The translations under genes and the position numbers were made by a program. From Corythucha ciliata (Eukaryota; Arthropoda; Insecta; Hemiptera; Tingidae): 64,000 nt of DNA. Below, piece by piece: positions 62,267 to 64,000 of the stretch. The stretch covers positions 10,230,001 to 10,294,000 of the forward strand of contig CM075937.1 of the NCBI GenBank assembly GCA_038030265.1. The letters run 5' to 3'. The stretch's first letter is position 1; each line of letters begins with the position of its first letter. Under the pieces are notes generated by a model. It saw nothing but the letters and a program-made list of their open reading frames with translations, ran no database searches and was not told the DNA's origin.

Positions 62267-63333
62267 TACCTATTTTCATAAATTACGGTTAGTGGATTTA
62301 CAAACGAATATATGTTTTTGGACTTGACAAAGTTGAGTTTCAGAAAAGGGGCTCTGTCTCCTTCGTGGTTATATCGTATCACGAAGAGGCATAGAGTTTA
62401 GGTTTCAGATGGAGTGGGCCTAGGGAGGCGATAATAAAATTCGTTGGGCTTATAAGTAAAATGGGGCGGCTGTCAAAGATCTCGTTGCATATATGAATAA
62501 GCAAAATTCGCCTTCAGAGGACAAACAACTCGAACTTTGGCAGATTTTCATGGCAGAAATAACCACGACCGGGCTAACTGGAAATTTTGCCCCAATAACT
62601 TGATTGGTTTTGCTAGACGTAAATCGTGTATTTCAGACCAGAAATTGCAATGTCGCAACTGACGCTTTCAAATTGGTATCTGGCACTGCCGCTAGACCAG
62701 CACTCTCTTATACCGGAAATGGTCAAATCTTGCAAACTTAGCCTCTCAAACTAATTATGTATTTGGCTTAAACCACTTGACCCATGCCCTGACGATTCAT
62801 TGTTACAAAATCCGTTATTTGGTTAAAAACTGGTAATTACGCCGCTTAGTCTGACCATTTGGCCCAATACCGTTCAATTACGCCCAACGGTTGTTCCGGT
62901 GCGTGGAGCGTCCCTTCGCGCTGTTCCGAGATTCTCGCCGGTGTCGTTGTCGCTGCGTTGTCCGCTGGTCTTGTCATTTGCGGTCGGTTAGCGTCCCTCG
63001 GCGCGATGGGCCGACTGTCGGGCTAACGGTCCGTTAGCGTTCCTTGCGGTGCTGTCCGTAGTGATCGGAGTTGACCGATGGCGTTGACCGGTCCTCGATC
63101 GGCTCCGTCCAGTTCGGTGTCGTCTTCTTCGCCGGGTTCGGCAAGGACAGGGAAAGGTTCGGACAGGATCGGTCTTGCTCGTTGAATTCTGGGGTAGACA
63201 CAAGTGTCGCTAAGCCCCGTAATATCTATCGAGTTCAACCGAGGCTGAGGGAATGAGAATAAATTTTGACTGGAGTCGTCTCAACGGTCTGGCACGAATG
63301 CCCAGCTGTGGTCAGGTCCACATTAGGGGTTTC

Positions 63334-63397
63334 CTTCAACAAGCGTCCGAAGTCGTCTCAACGGAGTCGAGCTCGGAAGGTTCCCGCAAGGTTATCC
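63334..63397. repeat. 64-bp direct repeat, copy 1
   Basis: cttcaacaagcgtcc ... aaggttatcc; copy 2 is 63477-63540 with six differences, giving a 143-base period. A shorter related piece (gtcgtctcaacgg) occurs at 63274-63287. Confidence 0.8.
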
Positions 63398-63476
63398 TGC
63401 CGGTCCGATTTGGTATATGCGTCAGGTCACTGACAGCTTAAACCAGGGGCGGTCTATTCCACAGTAGGGCGTCCAA

Positions 63477-63540
63477 CTTCAACAAGCGTCCGGAATCGTC
63501 TCAACGGAGTAGAGCTTGGAAGGTTCCCGTAAGGTCATCC
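63477..63540. repeat. 64-bp direct repeat, copy 2
   Basis: Second copy of the repeat at 63334-63397, same orientation, six base differences. Confidence 0.8.
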
Positions 63541-64000
63541 GCACCACTGGTCGAAAAAAAGAGATGGGGGGCAAGAAGTCTCGTTCAGGGTCAGCCTTAT
63601 ACCAACCAGTCTGGATCGAATCACTGGGGGGCCGGAAAGCTTCCCAATAGGCTTTGCTCGTCGGTGCCTTGGTAGGGTGTGACGTCACGAGAGGCCAAGA
63701 GTCGTCTCGATTGACCACTGGACGTTTTCCCGAACGGCGTGGTTTTTGGCGAGCGATCCTTCGCTTCGTGAAGACTGCGTCGTCGCTTTTGTACTTCCGG
63801 ATCGTCGCGGGTCCTGGACTTACCCCAGTCATTAAATCCGCTGGAGTGTCGTGCTGTTTCCCAGTCGAGTAGTCCGTTCGCCGGCTGAAGATCTGGTCCA
63901 GGTTGCGGGGATGTTTCCCGTTGTTTGACTTCTTGGCTTAAAGTGATTTTGAAGTTTATACAGACGGTGGGTGGTTTCCGCCCACTCCCAACCGCTCGGG

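Larger units (their letters stand above)
62267..64000. other. Unassigned; GC-richer right end of window
   Basis: No recognised gene. From about 62880 base composition becomes GC-richer. A 117-codon minus-strand frame (63479-63832) exists but has no domain I recognise and crosses a repeat. It could be the edge of another element continuing past the window. Confidence 0.35.

Noticed and set aside
63479..63832. 117-codon minus-strand open frame
   Set aside because: No recognised domain and it runs through one copy of the 64-bp direct repeat; GC-rich composition makes chance open frames likely.

Overview
The window looks like repeat-dense nuclear DNA of an invertebrate animal, and I found no convincing host gene. 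BEL/Pao and Mag-like Ty3/Gypsy LTR retrotransposons, two Ty1/Copia elements, a CR1/jockey-type LINE, hAT-like and PIF/Harbinger-like DNA transposons occur together. BEL/Pao is known only from animals, and CpG is still abundant inside decayed repeats (for example gcgaattcgcg-type units), which argues against a heavily methylated vertebrate genome. An arthropod is plausible but not shown. Long G, C, T and A homopolymers are frequent.

Layout. 0-12.6 kb: a Harbinger-like MITE, then degenerate ~30-bp minisatellite-like arrays (called type A, cgaattagcg..ctcaatttta; type B is its reverse complement) that flip orientation several times, with DNA-transposon ends around some of them. 12.64-17.49 kb: a nearly complete Mag-like Gypsy element with short LTRs. 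18.5-19.7 kb: a 17-bp minisatellite. 19.7-24.2 kb: no gene seen. 24.4-26.4 kb: minus-strand gag and protease of a second LTR element; the two are in the same frame, separated only by a UGA in a CUAG context. 26.4-30.6 kb: no gene seen. 31.35-38.25 kb: Copia element 1, target duplication agaac, itself holding a MITE, a non-autonomous LTR element and a fold-back element. 38.3-45.5 kb: a very large block of degenerate short repeats with mirror organisation (type D, central type E, then D inverted).

48.55-58.17 kb is a nested stack. A Harbinger-like MITE was hit by Copia element 2 (target duplication cctat, LTRs 48562-48717 and 57910-58073). Inside Copia 2, part of gag is replaced by a minus-strand composite: a LINE with intact ORF2, fused at its 5' side to a BEL fragment ordered pol-LTR-gag, with a MITE in the BEL integrase. 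Further along, the Copia integrase is split by a 1.2-kb hAT-like element with a perfect 8-bp target duplication. 58.3-60.0 kb: a DNA-transposon-like unit enclosing another type A array. 61.1-62.2 kb: a decayed PIF/Harbinger element with transposase start (plus) and MADF/Myb-like partner (minus). 62.3-64 kb: GC-richer sequence of unknown nature with 64-bp direct repeats.

The coding regions serve the mobile elements themselves: Gag capsids, aspartic proteases, reverse transcriptases/RNase H, integrases and transposases. Most are broken; the least damaged are the Gypsy pol (one nonsense codon before it, one frameshift near its end) and the LINE ORF2. The nesting gives a relative history: MITE before Copia 2, Copia 2 before hAT, and in Copia 1 MITE before LTR element. 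I saw no clear new biological system; the strongest candidates for follow-up are the UGA-CUAG gag/protease junction, the LINE-BEL chimera, the one-LTR BEL arrangement and the mirror-organised repeat block.
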